Source: an uncultured Mediterranea sp.
Lineage (GTDB): Bacteria; Bacteroidota; Bacteroidia; Bacteroidales; Bacteroidaceae
NCBI RefSeq assembly: GCF_902493215.1
Contig: NZ_CABUOL010000001.1
Location: forward strand, 1-64,000
Length of the DNA stretch: 64,000 nucleotides
Direction of reading: 5' to 3'
Shown: positions 17,822 to 26,052 of the stretch, one piece after another
How the letters are laid out: each line of letters opens with the position of its first letter
Numbering within the stretch: position 1 is the stretch's first letter
Translations under genes and position numbers: made by a program
Notes under the pieces: model-generated
Told to the model about the DNA's origin: nothing
What the model saw: only the letters and a program-made list of their open reading frames with translations
Database searches by the model: none

Positions 17822-17897
17822 ATTGATAATGGATAATTAAGTTTACCGTTATCCTTATTCATTTTCAATTCTCAATTATCAATTATCCATTATCAAT
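17822..17897. repeat. Hairpin repeat at the convergent gene junction, overlapping the cdaA stop
   Basis: ATTGATAATGGATAATT (17822-17838) has a perfect 17-base inverse copy at 17881-17897. The loop holds further AATTCTCAATT-type motifs. The right arm encodes the last residues of CdaA and its stop codon. It probably acts as a bidirectional terminator. Confidence 0.75.
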
Positions 17898-18650
17898 GGT
17901 CAACAGCCGTTCCAGTTCCTCGGCATTGAGGCGCAGATGAAACTGTCCCTTGTAGGCCACAGAGATGGCGCCCGTTTCCTCGGAAACAATGATGGCCTGC
18001 GCGTCGGATACCTGCGAGATACCCATCGCTGCCCGATGGCGCAAACCCAGTTCCTTGGGGATATCCAGGTTATGGGATACAGGCAGGATGCAACCTGCCG
18101 CCTTGATGCGCTGTTTGCTGATAACCATCGCCCCGTCGTGCAAAGGGCTGTTCTTGAAGAAGATATTCTCAATGAGCCGCTGGTTGATGTTGGCATCTAT
18201 TACATCCCCCGTTCGCACCACGTCATCCAAGGGCACGTCACGTTCTATCACAATCAGAGCCCCCACCTTCTGCTTGCCCATGCTGATGCAGGCCATCACG
18301 ATGGGCATGATGTCGTCGTGCTCCAGCCCGTCCTTCTTGTCGCCGGTAAAGAACCGCACCAACGCGCTGGCATGCTGATGCGAACCGAGCGTCACCAGGA
18401 ACCTGCGGATTTCCTCCTGAAAGAGTACAATCAGCGCCAGCACGCCCACACTCACCAACTTGTCGAAGATGGAGCCGAGCAGCTTCATCTCGAGCACCTG
18501 CGACACCACCAGCCAAATCAGGATAAACACCAGAATACCTGTAAAGATATTGATGGACCCCGACGCCTTCATCAGCTTATAGGTATAGTACAGCAGGAAG
18601 GCCACCAGCAGGATGTCTATAAAGTCTTTTATACCAAAATCGAAAAACAC
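17883..18650 (-). CDS. cdaA: Diadenylate cyclase CdaA
   Basis: 255 residues; condenses two ATP into c-di-AMP. The start codon is GTG (18648-18650), the only start that keeps the full N-terminus. Three membrane segments (about 10-80) are followed by the DAC domain with SPLHDGAMVI and LGLRHRAAMGISQ, the DGA and RHR catalytic motifs. IEENRISIEETGAIS-like glycine turns complete the domain. The final codons are supplied by a repeat arm. folP lies upstream on the same strand 45 bases away, a CdaA-FolP neighbourhood I have seen in other Bacteroidetes. Confidence 0.93.
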   Translation of the reverse strand: MFFDFGIKDFIDILLVAFLLYYTYKLMKASGSINIFTGILVFILIWLVVSQVLEMKLLGSIFDKLVSVGVLALIVLFQEEIRRFLVTLGSHQHASALVRFFTGDKKDGLEHDDIMPIVMACISMGKQKVGALIVIERDVPLDDVVRTGDVIDANINQRLIENIFFKNSPLHDGAMVISKQRIKAAGCILPVSHNLDIPKELGLRHRAAMGISQVSDAQAIIVSEETGAISVAYKGQFHLRLNAEELERLLTIDNG

Positions 18651-18695
18651 GGCTATTCTTATATATTATACGTTAAAAACACTCACCACTAACCG

Positions 18696-19547
18696 CTACT
18701 CGTTCGCCTTCATCGCCCCGACAATCCTCACCGCCTCGACGGCCTGACGGACGTCGTGTACCCTCAGGATGTCGGCTCCCTTCATCAGGGCCAGCGTATG
18801 GAGGACGGTCGTACCGTTCAAGGCTTCCTGGGGCGTTGTGTCCAGCAGGCGGTAGATCATCGACTTGCGCGACACCCCCACCAACAGGGGCAGCTCGAAG
18901 AGGCGGAACTCTTCCAGATGGGCCATCAGCTGATAATTGTGCTCCAACGTCTTGCCGAAGCCGAAGCCGGGGTCGAGCACGATATCCTTCACACCCAGGT
19001 CGCGCAGCTGCTGTACCTTGCGGGCGAAATAGAGGAAAACCTCGCGCAACAAGTTGTCGTAGTGCGGATGCTGCTGCATGTTTTGGGGCGTTCCCTGCAT
19101 GTGCATCATGATGTAGGGCACGTTCAGCTCGGCCACCGCGCTGAACATGTCGGCATCCATTTCACCCGCCGCAATGTCGTTGATGATGGCCACACCATAC
19201 TCCCTGACACACATCCGAGCCACGTCTGCCCGAAAGGTGTCGACCGACACCACTGCCTCGGGAGCCGTGCGGCGAAGCACCTCCAACCCCAGGCGCAGGC
19301 GGCTCATTTCCTCCCCGGCCGACACGTGTTCGGCATTGGGGCGCGAAGAATAGGCCCCCACATCGATGATGGCCGCGCCTTCGTCCACAATCTGCCGCAC
19401 GCGGGCTTCTATCTCCTCCTCCGTCTGCATGCGGCTCCCGCTATAGAAGGAGTCGGGCGTCACGTTCAGGATGCCCATCACGCACGGCGTCGAAAGGTCG
19501 AGCAGCCGGCCGTTGACATTCAAGTATTTCGTTTGTTCCTGATTCAT
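18696..19547 (-). CDS. folP: Dihydropteroate synthase
   Basis: 283 residues when started at the ATG at 19547. The open frame continues 18 codons upstream, but that extension is not family-like. It joins p-aminobenzoate to the pterin pyrophosphate in folate synthesis. Signatures are CVMGILNVTPDSFYSG near the N-terminus, VDEGAAIIDVGAYSSRP, VSVDTFRADVA, INDIAAGE, IVLDPGFGFGKTLEHN and LLVGVSRKSMI. It is transcribed toward cdaA. A TACATTTG box is 29 bases upstream of the start. Confidence 0.97.
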   Translation of the reverse strand: MNQEQTKYLNVNGRLLDLSTPCVMGILNVTPDSFYSGSRMQTEEEIEARVRQIVDEGAAIIDVGAYSSRPNAEHVSAGEEMSRLRLGLEVLRRTAPEAVVSVDTFRADVARMCVREYGVAIINDIAAGEMDADMFSAVAELNVPYIMMHMQGTPQNMQQHPHYDNLLREVFLYFARKVQQLRDLGVKDIVLDPGFGFGKTLEHNYQLMAHLEEFRLFELPLLVGVSRKSMIYRLLDTTPQEALNGTTVLHTLALMKGADILRVHDVRQAVEAVRIVGAMKANE

Positions 19548-19576
19548 GGCAATCGTTTTTCTACAATTAGTCCCTG

Positions 19577-19584
19577 CAAATGTA
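19577..19584 (-). promoter_or_regulatory. -7 box for folP-cdaA
   Basis: Minus-strand TACATTTG (TAnnTTTG), 29 bases before the folP start codon. Confidence 0.55.
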
Positions 19585-19657
19585 AACAAAAAGAAAGGCA
19601 TTGCCGCACAATCGGCCCATTATTTTCGGTTTCCCCTCCTTGCCCCCCTTAAAAAAC

Positions 19658-19723
19658 AAAGCATTGTTTTCCGAGCAACAAAGCACTGCTTTATGCCTGG
19701 GAAAGCACCGCTTTGTCTGGCAC
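19658..19723. repeat. 22-base-period palindromic array, three units
   Basis: AAAGCA recurs at 19658, 19680 and 19702. The cores are AAAGCATTGTTTT, AAAGCACTGCTTT and AAAGCACCGCTTT, each followed by a 9-base spacer. It lies between the folP promoter and the end of the mscS-like gene, both on the minus strand. Confidence 0.8.
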
Positions 19724-19806
19724 AAAAAACAGGTAGGCGCGGAGCGTGCGGACAGCCGCCTGCCATCCGAACACTCCACGCCCGTACCAATACGGTAAAA
19801 TCGGTT

Positions 19807-20652
19807 TCAGTCCTTGGCCTGATGTACCGTGAGCTGCGGGAAGGGGAAGCCGATACCTTCCTTGTTGAAGGTGTCGTAGACGAGCTCGTTCACTTCGAAC
19901 ATCACGTCCCAATAGTCTTCCGTCTTCGTCCAAACACGCACCATGACATCCACACTGCTGGCATTCAGCGTCTTGAGGACAATCATCGGCGCAGGGGTAG
20001 TCAGGATACGCGGGTCGGCATCGACAATGCGTTGCAGGACGGCACGTACCTTCTGTACATCCTCGCCATACTCCACGCCGAAGACCCACTCCAGACGGCG
20101 TGTCTCCTGCTTGTTGTAGTTGGTCACGGCGTTGCTGCTGAGCGAGCCGTTGGGGATGTAGATCATACGGTTGTCCGTAGTGGCAATCAGCGTATGGAAA
20201 ATCTGGATTTCCTTGACCGTACCGCTTCCGCCGGGGGCGTCAATGTAGTCGCCCACCTTGAAGGGCTTGAAGACGAGGATAATCAGTCCGCCCGCAAAGT
20301 TTGACAGGTTGCCCGACAGAGCCATACCGATGGCAACACCGGCGGAGGCCAACAGGGCGGCAAAGCTGGTGGTCTCGACACCCAGCTTGCTGATGATGGC
20401 AAAGGCCAGTATCAGGTTCAACACAATCTTCAGCAGGCTGCGCAGGAAGGTCTGCACACTGACTTCCACCTTGCGCTTTACCATCAGGGAAGTGATGAAA
20501 CGCAGGATGTACTTGATGATGAAACGGCCGACGATATAAATGACCAGGGCGGCCAGCAGGCTCTTGCCCAGCTCGATGCCATAGTTCAGCAGGCGGTCCA
20601 GCAAATTCTCCACGTTGATGACAGACGCGGCACTCAATAATGAAAACATCAT
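19807..20652 (-). CDS. Small-conductance mechanosensitive channel, MscS family
   Basis: 281 residues, close to E. coli MscS (286). Three N-terminal membrane helices occupy about 15-110. The pore helix segment VAIGMALSGNLSNFAGG keeps the Gly/Ala packing pattern, and the beta domain begins FKVGDYIDAPGGSGTVKEI with PNGSLSSNAVTNY. It opens on membrane tension to release solutes during hypo-osmotic shock in the inner membrane. Two Met codons begin the frame and the outer one is used. It appears monocistronic. Confidence 0.95.
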   Translation of the reverse strand: MMFSLLSAASVINVENLLDRLLNYGIELGKSLLAALVIYIVGRFIIKYILRFITSLMVKRKVEVSVQTFLRSLLKIVLNLILAFAIISKLGVETTSFAALLASAGVAIGMALSGNLSNFAGGLIILVFKPFKVGDYIDAPGGSGTVKEIQIFHTLIATTDNRMIYIPNGSLSSNAVTNYNKQETRRLEWVFGVEYGEDVQKVRAVLQRIVDADPRILTTPAPMIVLKTLNASSVDVMVRVWTKTEDYWDVMFEVNELVYDTFNKEGIGFPFPQLTVHQAKD

Positions 20653-20807
20653 ACTCTACAATTTTATTTGGTTTGACTTCAAAAATGATTATTTCCTGAA
20701 TTCAGGGCGAATATACGGAAAAAACACATGCATAAGTAACACAGGAAAAGGAAAAATGTTTGCGGTTAAAATTTTCCATTCTCCATTCGCAATTCTCAAT
20801 TAAAGAC

Positions 20808-20815
20808 TACCTTTG
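20808..20815 (+). promoter_or_regulatory. -7 box for murF
   Basis: TACCTTTG fits TAnnTTTG, 29 bases upstream of the murF ATG. The preceding 40 bases contain TCCATTCTCCATTCGCAATTCTC-type low-complexity repeat, related to the hairpins at 17822 and 60188. Confidence 0.55.
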
Positions 20816-20844
20816 CACCCGTCAACCACAAAAACAGAAAAGTT

Positions 20845-22143
20845 ATGGATATTTCGACTCTTTACCAGATATTCTGCCGGTGCAACGGCGTGACAACCGA
20901 CAGCCGCCGGTGCCCCGAAGGCTCCCTCTTCATTGCCCTGAAGGGAGACACGTTCAACGGCAACGCCTTTGCCGCCAAGGCATTGGAAAGCGGATGTGCC
21001 TACGCCGTCATCGACGAAGCCGAATACCTCGTGCCGGGCGACGAACGCTACCTGCTGACCGACAACTGCCTGCTGACGCTCCAGCGCCTGGCCCGCCATC
21101 ACCGCCGCCAGCTAGGTACACGCATCATCGGCATCACCGGCACCAACGGCAAGACCACGACCAAGGAACTGATAGCCGCCGTGCTGAGCCGCCGATACCG
21201 CCTGCTCTACACGGAAGGCAACCTGAACAACCACATCGGCGTGCCCCTCACCCTGCTCCGCCTCAGGCCCGAACACGAACTGGCCGTCGTCGAGATGGGT
21301 GCCAGCCATCCGGGCGACATCCGTGAGCTGGTGGAGATAGCCGAACCCGACATGGGTCTCATCACGAACGTAGGCAAGGCTCATCTTGAAGGCTTCGGCT
21401 CGTTCGAGGGCGTGATGCGCACGAAGGGCGAGCTCTACGACTGGCTGCGCACGCTGCCCGCTCCCGTCGTCTTCCTGCATGCCGACAACCCCTATCTGAC
21501 AAAGATGGCCGCAGGCCTGCCGCACGTGACCTATGGCGAAGGAGCCGGCAACGACATCTGCGGCAGGCTGACCGGCTGTTCGCCTTTCCTCGCTTTCGAA
21601 TGGAAGAAACAGGGAGAAACGGAAACGCATCATGTACAAACCCAACTGATAGGCAGCTACAACCTGCCCAATGCCCTGGCCGCCGTCACCCTTGGCAGCT
21701 ACTTCGACGTGGACGCCACCCTGATTGACCAGGCCCTGACGGAATATGCGCCCCAAAACAACCGCTCGCAACTGAAGCAGACGGCCGACAACACCCTCAT
21801 CATCGATGCCTACAACGCCAACCCCACCAGCATGATGGCCTCGCTGGCCAACTTCCGCCAGATGGAGGCGGCGCACAAGACAGCCATCCTGGGCGACATG
21901 CGCGAGCTGGGGCAAGACAGCGCCGAGGAGCATCAGAAGATAGTGGATTACCTGGAGGAATGCGGCTTCGAGCGCGTCATTCTGGTAGGCAGCCAGTTTG
22001 CCGCCACGCGCCACTCCTATGAGACGTATGCCGACGCTCCCGCCCTCATCGAAGCATTGAAACAGGAAAAGCCGACAGGCAAAACCATTCTCATCAAGGG
22101 GTCGAACGGAATACGGCTGAGCTCTGTAGTAGAATATTTATAA
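20845..22143 (+). CDS. murF: UDP-N-acetylmuramoyl-tripeptide--D-alanyl-D-alanine ligase
   Basis: 432 residues. Adds D-Ala-D-Ala to UDP-MurNAc-tripeptide in the cytoplasm using ATP. The N-terminal uracil-binding part has VTTDSRRCPEGSLFIALKG. The P-loop is IGITGTNGKTTTKEL (about 95-109). Central-domain motifs include YTEGNLNNHIGVPLTLLRL, MGASHPGDI and TNVGKAHLEGFGS, and the C-terminal domain begins NNRSQLKQTADNTLIIDAYNANPTSM. It stands alone rather than in the dcw cluster and converges with the vanZ-like gene with a 6-base overlap of the 3' ends. Confidence 0.97.
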   Translation: MDISTLYQIFCRCNGVTTDSRRCPEGSLFIALKGDTFNGNAFAAKALESGCAYAVIDEAEYLVPGDERYLLTDNCLLTLQRLARHHRRQLGTRIIGITGTNGKTTTKELIAAVLSRRYRLLYTEGNLNNHIGVPLTLLRLRPEHELAVVEMGASHPGDIRELVEIAEPDMGLITNVGKAHLEGFGSFEGVMRTKGELYDWLRTLPAPVVFLHADNPYLTKMAAGLPHVTYGEGAGNDICGRLTGCSPFLAFEWKKQGETETHHVQTQLIGSYNLPNALAAVTLGSYFDVDATLIDQALTEYAPQNNRSQLKQTADNTLIIDAYNANPTSMMASLANFRQMEAAHKTAILGDMRELGQDSAEEHQKIVDYLEECGFERVILVGSQFAATRHSYETYADAPALIEALKQEKPTGKTILIKGSNGIRLSSVVEYL

Positions 22144-22524
22144 AGAAGGATGACGCTTCATCCAATACCAGCCAATGAGCGATGCCAGCGTAGCTCCTGT
22201 GGTATTGGCAGCAAAGTCCCACCAGTCGCCGCCCCGATAGGTCGTACAATAGGCCTGAAGCAACTCTACCGCCCCACTGAACAAGACGGGGCAGAGCCAG
22301 GCTCCCAACCACGCGTGCCACAACGGTACGCGTGCTTTTTTATGTGCCCGCATGAACTCCAGCCACAACATGCCCGACATGCCGAAGTACATGCACACAT
22401 GTACCACCTTGTCGATGCCGGGGATGGAATCCATATCCGTCTGGGGCGGCTTGAAGAAAGACAGATAGACGACCGTCCCGATAATGAGGAGCGAAACGGG
22501 ATATTTCCGAATGTAATACAGCAT
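22138..22524 (-). CDS. VanZ-like membrane protein
   Basis: 128 residues if started at the ATG at 22524, which begins a sensible membrane helix. The open frame runs 14 codons further. Four predicted membrane segments; SIPGIDKVVHVCMYFGMSGML and the ending GGDWWDFAANTTGATLASLIG are typical of VanZ-like proteins. The biochemical role of the family is unsettled, though it is linked to glycopeptide tolerance in enterococci. Its 3' end overlaps the end of murF by 6 bases. Confidence 0.85.
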   Translation of the reverse strand: MLYYIRKYPVSLLIIGTVVYLSFFKPPQTDMDSIPGIDKVVHVCMYFGMSGMLWLEFMRAHKKARVPLWHAWLGAWLCPVLFSGAVELLQAYCTTYRGGDWWDFAANTTGATLASLIGWYWMKRHPSL

Positions 22525-22550
22525 AATCAAATATATTTCAATACGAGATG

Positions 22551-22578
22551 CAAATGTACGGAACATTTTCTATATTTG
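22551..22578. promoter_or_regulatory. Divergent pair of -7 boxes (vanZ-like and NSS transporter)
   Basis: Minus-strand TACATTTG (22551-22558) would serve the vanZ-like gene, and plus-strand TATATTTG (22571-22578) the transporter. They are separated by 12 bases, so the two -33 regions overlap the opposite transcripts. Confidence 0.55.
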
Positions 22579-22627
22579 CGATTTCTTGCAGGTATTAGTA
22601 ACAAATTGAAAGAAAAAACCACGATTT

Positions 22628-23995
22628 ATGACAAAGAACAACAGAGCAAACTTCGGAAGCAAGCTGGGTGTCATCCTGGCTTCGGCAGGCTCGGCCGTAG
22701 GGCTGGGCAACATCTGGCGCTTTCCTTTTGAAACGGGCAACCACGGCGGTGCGGCCTTCATCCTTATCTATCTGGGATGCGTTCTTTTCTTCGGCATTCC
22801 CATCATGGTGGCCGAATTTTCCATCGGACGACATTCACGGGCCAACACGGCAGGTGCCTATCAGAAGCTGGCGCCCGGCACCCACTGGCGCTGGGTGGGC
22901 CGCATGGGGGTACTGGCAGGGTTCCTGATACTGGGCTACTATTCGGTGGTGGCGGGCTGGACGCTGGAGTACATCGTACAGGCAGGCACGAACGCCTTTG
23001 CCGGCCAGTCGGCGAACGACTTCATCGCCTCGTTCAACGGCTTCATCGCCCATCCGTGGCGGCCGGCCCTGTGGATGGTAGCCTTCATGCTGATGACCCA
23101 CTTCATCATTGTGAAAGGCGTGGAAAAGGGTATTGAGAAGTCTGCCAAAATCATGATGCCGATGCTCTTCCTGCTGCTCATCGTGCTGGCCGTATGCTCC
23201 GTGTCGCTGCCGGGTGCAGGGGCAGGCATCGAGTTCCTGCTGAAACCCGACTTCAGCAAGGTGGACGGCAACGTGCTACTGGGTGCTATGGGGCAGGCTT
23301 TCTTCTCGCTCTCGCTGGGCATGGGCTGCCTCTGTACGTATGCCTCCTACTTCCGCAACGACACCAACCTGCCCAAGACGGCACTCAACGTGGGATGGAT
23401 TGACACGATGGTGGCCATCCTAGCCGGTTTCATCATCTTCCCTGCCGCCTTCTCGGTGGGCATCCAGCCCGACGCGGGTCCCAGCCTGCTGTTCATCACG
23501 CTGCCCAACGTCTTCCAGCAGGCCTTCGGCAACCTGCCTTGGCTGGCAGTCATCCTGTCCATCATGTTCTACGTGCTCCTGGCCCTGGCTGCCCTGACAT
23601 CGACCATCTCCCTGCACGAGGTGGTGACGGCCTACCTGCACGAGGAGTTCAACCTGACCCGCGGCCGGGCAGCCAAGCTGGTAACGGCGGGCTGTACCTT
23701 CCTGGGCGTGCTCTGCTCGCTTTCGCTGGGTGTGGGCAAGGAGCTGACCATCTTCGGTCTGACCCTGTTCGACCTCTTCGACTTCCTGACGGCCAAAATC
23801 ATGCTTCCGCTGGGCGGTTTCTTCATCGCCATCTTCACCGGATGGTATCTGGACAAGCGTATCGTGTGGGAAGAGGTGAGCAACAACGGCACCCTGCCGA
23901 AAGCGGTCTACCGCATCTGGCTGTTCCTGCTGAAGTACATTGCTCCGATAGGCATTGGCTTCATTTTCATCAACGAACTGGGACTGCTGAAATAA
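22628..23995 (+). CDS. Sodium-dependent transporter, NSS/SNF family
   Basis: 455 residues with about 11-12 membrane helices, as in bacterial NSS (LeuT-type) transporters, which import amino acids or related amines with Na+. The first helix has the hallmark SAGSAVGLGNIWRFPFETGNHGGAAF with unwound Gly residues. FFSLSLGMGCLCTYASYF fits the helix 6 region and ALTSTISLHEVV the later core. The substrate is not predictable. An HhH-domain gene follows after 12 bases. Confidence 0.95.
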   Translation: MTKNNRANFGSKLGVILASAGSAVGLGNIWRFPFETGNHGGAAFILIYLGCVLFFGIPIMVAEFSIGRHSRANTAGAYQKLAPGTHWRWVGRMGVLAGFLILGYYSVVAGWTLEYIVQAGTNAFAGQSANDFIASFNGFIAHPWRPALWMVAFMLMTHFIIVKGVEKGIEKSAKIMMPMLFLLLIVLAVCSVSLPGAGAGIEFLLKPDFSKVDGNVLLGAMGQAFFSLSLGMGCLCTYASYFRNDTNLPKTALNVGWIDTMVAILAGFIIFPAAFSVGIQPDAGPSLLFITLPNVFQQAFGNLPWLAVILSIMFYVLLALAALTSTISLHEVVTAYLHEEFNLTRGRAAKLVTAGCTFLGVLCSLSLGVGKELTIFGLTLFDLFDFLTAKIMLPLGGFFIAIFTGWYLDKRIVWEEVSNNGTLPKAVYRIWLFLLKYIAPIGIGFIFINELGLLK

Positions 23996-24007
23996 GAAAG
24001 GTGATTC

Positions 24008-24961
24008 ATGTGGAAGTGGCTCGGTGAATTTCTCTATTACTCCCGAGGGGAGAGGCGGGGCATCCTGGCGCTGCTGGGTGTCGCCCTTCTCCTCTTGCTG
24101 GGAGGAGAAATGTATGTCCACCTGCAATCAAAGCGGGCAGACAACCCTGACGACCACCTGGAACAAGAGCAGACGATGGAGGAATATCGGGCCTTCAGCG
24201 CTTCCATCCGCGAAAAAGAGAAAGAGGAAAAGGAAGGCCGGAAGTCCCGCTACACGGCATGGGAAGAAAAAGACATGTCACCCCTACTCGCTCCCTTCAA
24301 TCCCAACACGGCCGACTCGGCCACCTTCCGCCAGCTGGGCCTTCCTGCCTGGATGGCCCGCAACATCCTGCGCTACCGCGAAAAGGGAGGTGTCTTCCGT
24401 CGGGCAGAGGATTTCCGCAAAATATACGGGCTGACAGAAGAACAATACACTACCTTACGGCCCTACATCCGCATTCCGGCCACAGACAGCACCGACCATC
24501 GTCCTTCCCTCTTCCTGGCCGACCGGCGCAAGGACAGCCTCCAACAGGCAAAACCGCTGAAATACGAACCCGGCACCCGGGTCGACCTGAACCGTGCCGA
24601 CACCACCGAACTGAAAAAGATTCCCGGCATCGGGAGCGGCATTGCACGCCTCATCAGCGGGTACCGCCAACAGCTGGGCGGTTTCTACAGCCTCAGCCAG
24701 CTGGAAGATATCGACCTCGACTATCGCCAACTGGCCGACTGGTTCCGCATCGACACCACCGCCATCCGCCGCATCCCCGTCAACCGTGCCAGCGTGGACC
24801 GACTGCGCCACCATCCTTACCTCAACTTCTACCAGGCCAAGGCATTGGTGGAATACCGCCGCAAGCACGGCCCGCTGAAAAGCCTGAAGCCGTTCGTGCT
24901 CTATGAGGAGTTCACATGCGAGGACCTGGAACGGATAGGCCACTACCTGAGCTTCGAATAA
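24008..24961 (+). CDS. Membrane-anchored helix-hairpin-helix protein (ComEA-like)
   Basis: 317 residues. One N-terminal membrane helix (about 17-36) is followed by a charged linker and then repeated HhH motifs: FNPNTADSATFRQLGLPAWMARNILRYR, DLNRADTTELKKIPGIGSGIARLISGYR and PVNRASVDRLRHHPYLNFYQAKALVEYR (the 'helical hairpin, PG(I/L)G' pattern). Such proteins bind DNA non-specifically, and ComEA-type relatives act in DNA uptake. This Bacteroidetes form has three copies, a larger array than classical ComEA. It is probably cotranscribed with the NSS transporter. Confidence 0.85.
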   Translation: MWKWLGEFLYYSRGERRGILALLGVALLLLLGGEMYVHLQSKRADNPDDHLEQEQTMEEYRAFSASIREKEKEEKEGRKSRYTAWEEKDMSPLLAPFNPNTADSATFRQLGLPAWMARNILRYREKGGVFRRAEDFRKIYGLTEEQYTTLRPYIRIPATDSTDHRPSLFLADRRKDSLQQAKPLKYEPGTRVDLNRADTTELKKIPGIGSGIARLISGYRQQLGGFYSLSQLEDIDLDYRQLADWFRIDTTAIRRIPVNRASVDRLRHHPYLNFYQAKALVEYRRKHGPLKSLKPFVLYEEFTCEDLERIGHYLSFE

Positions 24962-25022
24962 ATCAATAAGATTTACAAAAATAAAGACTGAAGGCTGGAC
25001 GGCTTTTCCTCCCCACTTTTTC

Positions 25023-25110
25023 GGGTTTCAACCCCAAGGGGCGAATGTTTCAAACATAGAGGGGGAATGTTTCAAACATAAGGCCTCTATGTTTCAAACA
25101 TTCCCATAGG
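25023..25110. repeat. 22-base-period palindromic array, ATGTTTCAAACAT type
   Basis: ATGTTTCAAACAT occurs at 25045, 25067 and 25089, each 22 bases apart, with 9-base spacers that differ. A fourth unit in register at 25023 reads GGGTTTCAACCCC: its outer bases differ on both arms so that the palindrome is kept. Confidence 0.85.
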
Positions 25111-25203
25111 ACGCCGGGAAAGAGTGCTGAGAAAACGGGAAGTGAAATCGGACGAAGGGAATAAAGATATCTTACAAAAAAACAGTGAATTGACAGAATA
25201 CTC

Positions 25204-25309
25204 TAAAAGTTCACCACAGATTACTCAGATTAACACAGACGATACTTGATATTTAAATTAACCAATCAAGTAATCTGTGAAAATCCGGGTAATCTGTGGT
25301 GAAAGTTTT
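25204..25309. repeat. Large imperfect hairpin, CACAGATTAC type
   Basis: TTCACCACAGATTAC (25210-25224) has a perfect inverse at 25289-25303. Flanking bases also match. Inside, ACTTGAT (25244-25250) pairs with ATCAAGT (25265-25271). It lies between convergent genes and could end transcription from both sides. Confidence 0.75.
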
Positions 25310-25363
25310 ATGGTACGGTATCTAATCAAAGAAAGTGATATTCGAAGCAAAGCCCCACTACCA

Positions 25364-26035
25364 TCAGATAGCAGACGCCGTATCCGCCACGACTTCCCCG
25401 TCTTTCAGATGGATGGTGCGGTCGGTGATGGAAGCCAGGCTTTCGTCGTGGGTCACAATGACGAATGTCTGCCCCAGGCGGTCGCGCAGGTCGAAGAAGA
25501 GCTGGTGCAACTCGGCCTTGTTGTGGGTATCGAGGCTACCCGAGGGCTCGTCGGCCAGCACAACGGCCGGCCGGTTGATGAGGGCGCGCGCCACGGCCAC
25601 GCGCTGCTTCTCGCCGCCCGAAAGCTCGTTGGGCTTGTGCGAGGCACGGTCGGCAAGGCCCATCATCGTCAGTATCTCGAGGGCGGCAGCCTGGGCTTCG
25701 TGCCGCCCCTGCCCGGCAATGAAGGCGGGTATCATGACATTCTCCAGGGCCGTAAACTCGGGCAGGAGCTGGTGAAACTGGAAGACGAAACCGATGCGGC
25801 GGTTGCGGAAGGCGGAGAGTTCACGCTCCTTCAGCCCGTCGACACGCACGCCGTCGATGCAGACCGTACCCGTATCGGGGCGGTCGAGGGTACCCATAAT
25901 CTGAAGCAACGTGGTCTTGCCGGCACCGCTGGGGCCGACGATGCTCACCACTTCGCCCTTCTGTATCTCGAGGTTGATGCCACGCAACACTTGCAGGTTG
26001 CCGAAGCTCTTGGTTATCTGTTCGAGTCGTATCAT
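25364..26035 (-). CDS. ABC transporter ATP-binding protein, LolD/MacB type
   Basis: 223 residues from the ATG at 26035; the longer open frame upstream is a shadow of the tcdA gene. Walker A is GPSGAGKTTL, the Q-loop is FVFQFHQLLPEFT, the signature LSGGEKQRVAVARAL, Walker B VVLADEPSG and the switch His is in VTHDE. Sequence and length match LolD/FtsE/MacB-class ATPases that power lipoprotein release or efflux with a separate membrane subunit. No permease gene is adjacent. It follows tcdA by 17 bases. Confidence 0.9.
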   Translation of the reverse strand: MIRLEQITKSFGNLQVLRGINLEIQKGEVVSIVGPSGAGKTTLLQIMGTLDRPDTGTVCIDGVRVDGLKERELSAFRNRRIGFVFQFHQLLPEFTALENVMIPAFIAGQGRHEAQAAALEILTMMGLADRASHKPNELSGGEKQRVAVARALINRPAVVLADEPSGSLDTHNKAELHQLFFDLRDRLGQTFVIVTHDESLASITDRTIHLKDGEVVADTASAI

Positions 26036-26052
26036 ACTTTCTTTCCTTATTA

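Larger units (their letters stand above)
24962..25363. other. Repeat-rich intergenic region between convergent genes
   Basis: About 400 bases without a gene. It holds a four-unit 22-base-period array (25023-25110) and a large imperfect hairpin (25204-25309). Nothing else is recognised. Confidence 0.75.

Noticed and set aside
24962..25363. Possible insertion sequence remnant
   Set aside because: Hairpins and short repeats are present but no transposase fragment, target duplication or IS-like ends.
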